This document shows, piece by piece, positions 63,199 through 64,000 of a stretch of 64,000 bases of DNA. The position numbers and the translations under genes were made by a program. The stretch spans positions 500,988 through 564,987 of the forward strand of contig CM036167.1 of NCBI GenBank assembly GCA_020631735.1, written 5' to 3'. The notes under the pieces were generated by a model. That model saw only the letters and a list, made by a program, of their open reading frames with translations, had not been told where the DNA came from and searched no databases. How positions within the stretch are numbered: the stretch's first letter is position 1; every line of letters starts with the position of its first letter. This DNA comes from Saccharum officinarum. Its lineage: Eukaryota; Streptophyta; Magnoliopsida; Poales; Poaceae.

Positions 63199-64000
63199 CC
63201 AGCATCTTTGGAGGAGGTCAAAGATGATTATTTGGTTGCATCTATTGCTATTCCAATGCCACAGAAAGTTCAGATTGAAGGCAATATTAGTGGAGATGAA
63301 TCCACATTAGCAATTGAGAGATCATCATTGTTTGAAGAGGATAGACCTGATGGTGTTGCTGCCACCATTACTGCCCCAATGGCAATCAATTACGTCATAA
63401 ATGATGGAAGATATTCATATGTTGCTCTAGAAGACATTGAAGATATTATGCATCAAATCCCTTGTGAGAATGAGTGCCACATAGCCAAATTGAGTGAGAG
63501 TGAAAACAAAAGTGAGTTGTGTGATTCCACCAAATGTGAGATTGAGAGTATCCACAGTATGAGTGTGAGGGATACACCACACAGAAAGAGAGAGCTTTAT
63601 TGCAAGGCATGCACGGATGATTTTAACACTAACCCACTAATGTCTACTCTTAGTGTTGTTTCTCCTAACATGCAGGTCTATAAAGAAGATTCGGTGGAGA
63701 TGGCTGCTCAAAAGACCCCTAAACTTGGCCAGAGAAATGCGAGGGTTGCCATTATTGAGAACCAACTCTATGCTGTGCAAAACCTGAACCATGACAAGAA
63801 AAAAGGTAAAAGTTCAGAGATACAATGCATCATTCATGCACCATCACAAAATCTGAAAGGTAATGCAAACAATTTAGAACTGAATCTGCAACATATATTG
63901 ACCAGTAATTGTGATGACAAATTTGCTTCAACTAAAATTGAGTATACACGAAATCTTTATGCTGATTTGATTGATCCACATGTTGATACAAGTGCTGAAA
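63199..64000 (+). CDS. Unidentified open frame, both ends missing
   Basis: 267 codons without a stop from the gap to the window edge (frame starting at 63199); both the N- and C-terminus are outside. The other two + frames have stops within the first 150 bases. Base composition is AT-rich, unlike the GC-rich Retand DNA before the gap. The protein is hydrophilic, rich in Ser, Asn, Asp and Glu, with few strongly hydrophobic stretches. It has a loose Cys/His set (IPCENECHI, ELCDSTKCEIE, LYCKACTDD) and a basic patch (DTPHRKREL). I do not recognise a family. It could be a gag-like or spacer part of another retroelement, or an exon of a host gene. Confidence 0.6.

Noticed and set aside
1..64000. 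tRNA, rRNA or snoRNA genes
   Set aside because: I looked for cloverleaf-like and box motifs by eye and saw none convincing. A covariance-model scan would be decisive.

Overview
This is eukaryotic nuclear DNA from a grass. The evidence is nested LTR retrotransposons of typical grass lineages, hundreds of bases of Tourist/hAT/foldback MITEs between genes, GC-rich first exons and two plant genes. The retroelement mix suggests a panicoid grass (Andropogoneae-like), but that placement is inference. Only two host genes are supported: a chloroplast-type NEET (CDGSH iron-sulfur) gene on + (7690-12230, two exons) and a zinc-finger homeodomain (ZF-HD/ZHD) transcription factor on - (33597-34775, intronless). 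Almost everything else is transposable-element DNA.

Layout. 1-6045: 3' end of a chromovirus-type Ty3/gypsy element (integrase plus chromodomain, polypurine tract, very long 4.8-kb LTR). 6046-7340: a minus-strand Sirevirus-like LTR scrap and a MULE-like TIR element that ends about 70 bp before a candidate TATA box of the NEET gene. 7690-12230: the NEET gene, whose 4.2-kb intron holds a tandemly arranged short LTR element (5-bp target duplication GTAAC) and a hAT element (8-bp duplication ATTGCATT). 12231-17640: MITE-rich intergenic DNA with a 927-bp foldback. 17642-30086: a related LTR fragment in reverse orientation joined to a complete Sirevirus (Ty1/copia: LTR, PBS, gag, pol, multiple polypurine tracts, LTR). 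30087-33596: MITEs, including one nested in a relative. 33597-36975: the ZHD gene and an upstream region carrying several copies of one MITE family, two of them fused into a hairpin. 37000-45237: AT-rich intergenic DNA with a 710-bp tandem duplication and a (TA)35 microsatellite. 45238-49613: LTR-like sequences, a 100-N gap and a decayed Athila-type internal region. 49614-63096: a Tat/Retand-type Ty3/gypsy element inserted into the Athila protease region, with a five-exon antisense gene behind its own TATA box and 480-bp 3' tandem repeats, cut by a second 100-N gap. 63199-64000: an unrecognised open frame that runs off the window.

The host genes do not form an operon or pathway. The NEET protein would hold a [2Fe-2S] cluster in plastids or mitochondria. 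The ZHD would act in the nucleus. The retroelements each encode their own replication machinery and are nested in one another. Nothing here looks like a bacterial-style defence or CRISPR system. The least explained items are the antisense gene of the Retand element, the unidentified frame at the right edge, the U5-to-U5 composite Sirevirus, and the palindrome arrays in the Sirevirus LTRs.
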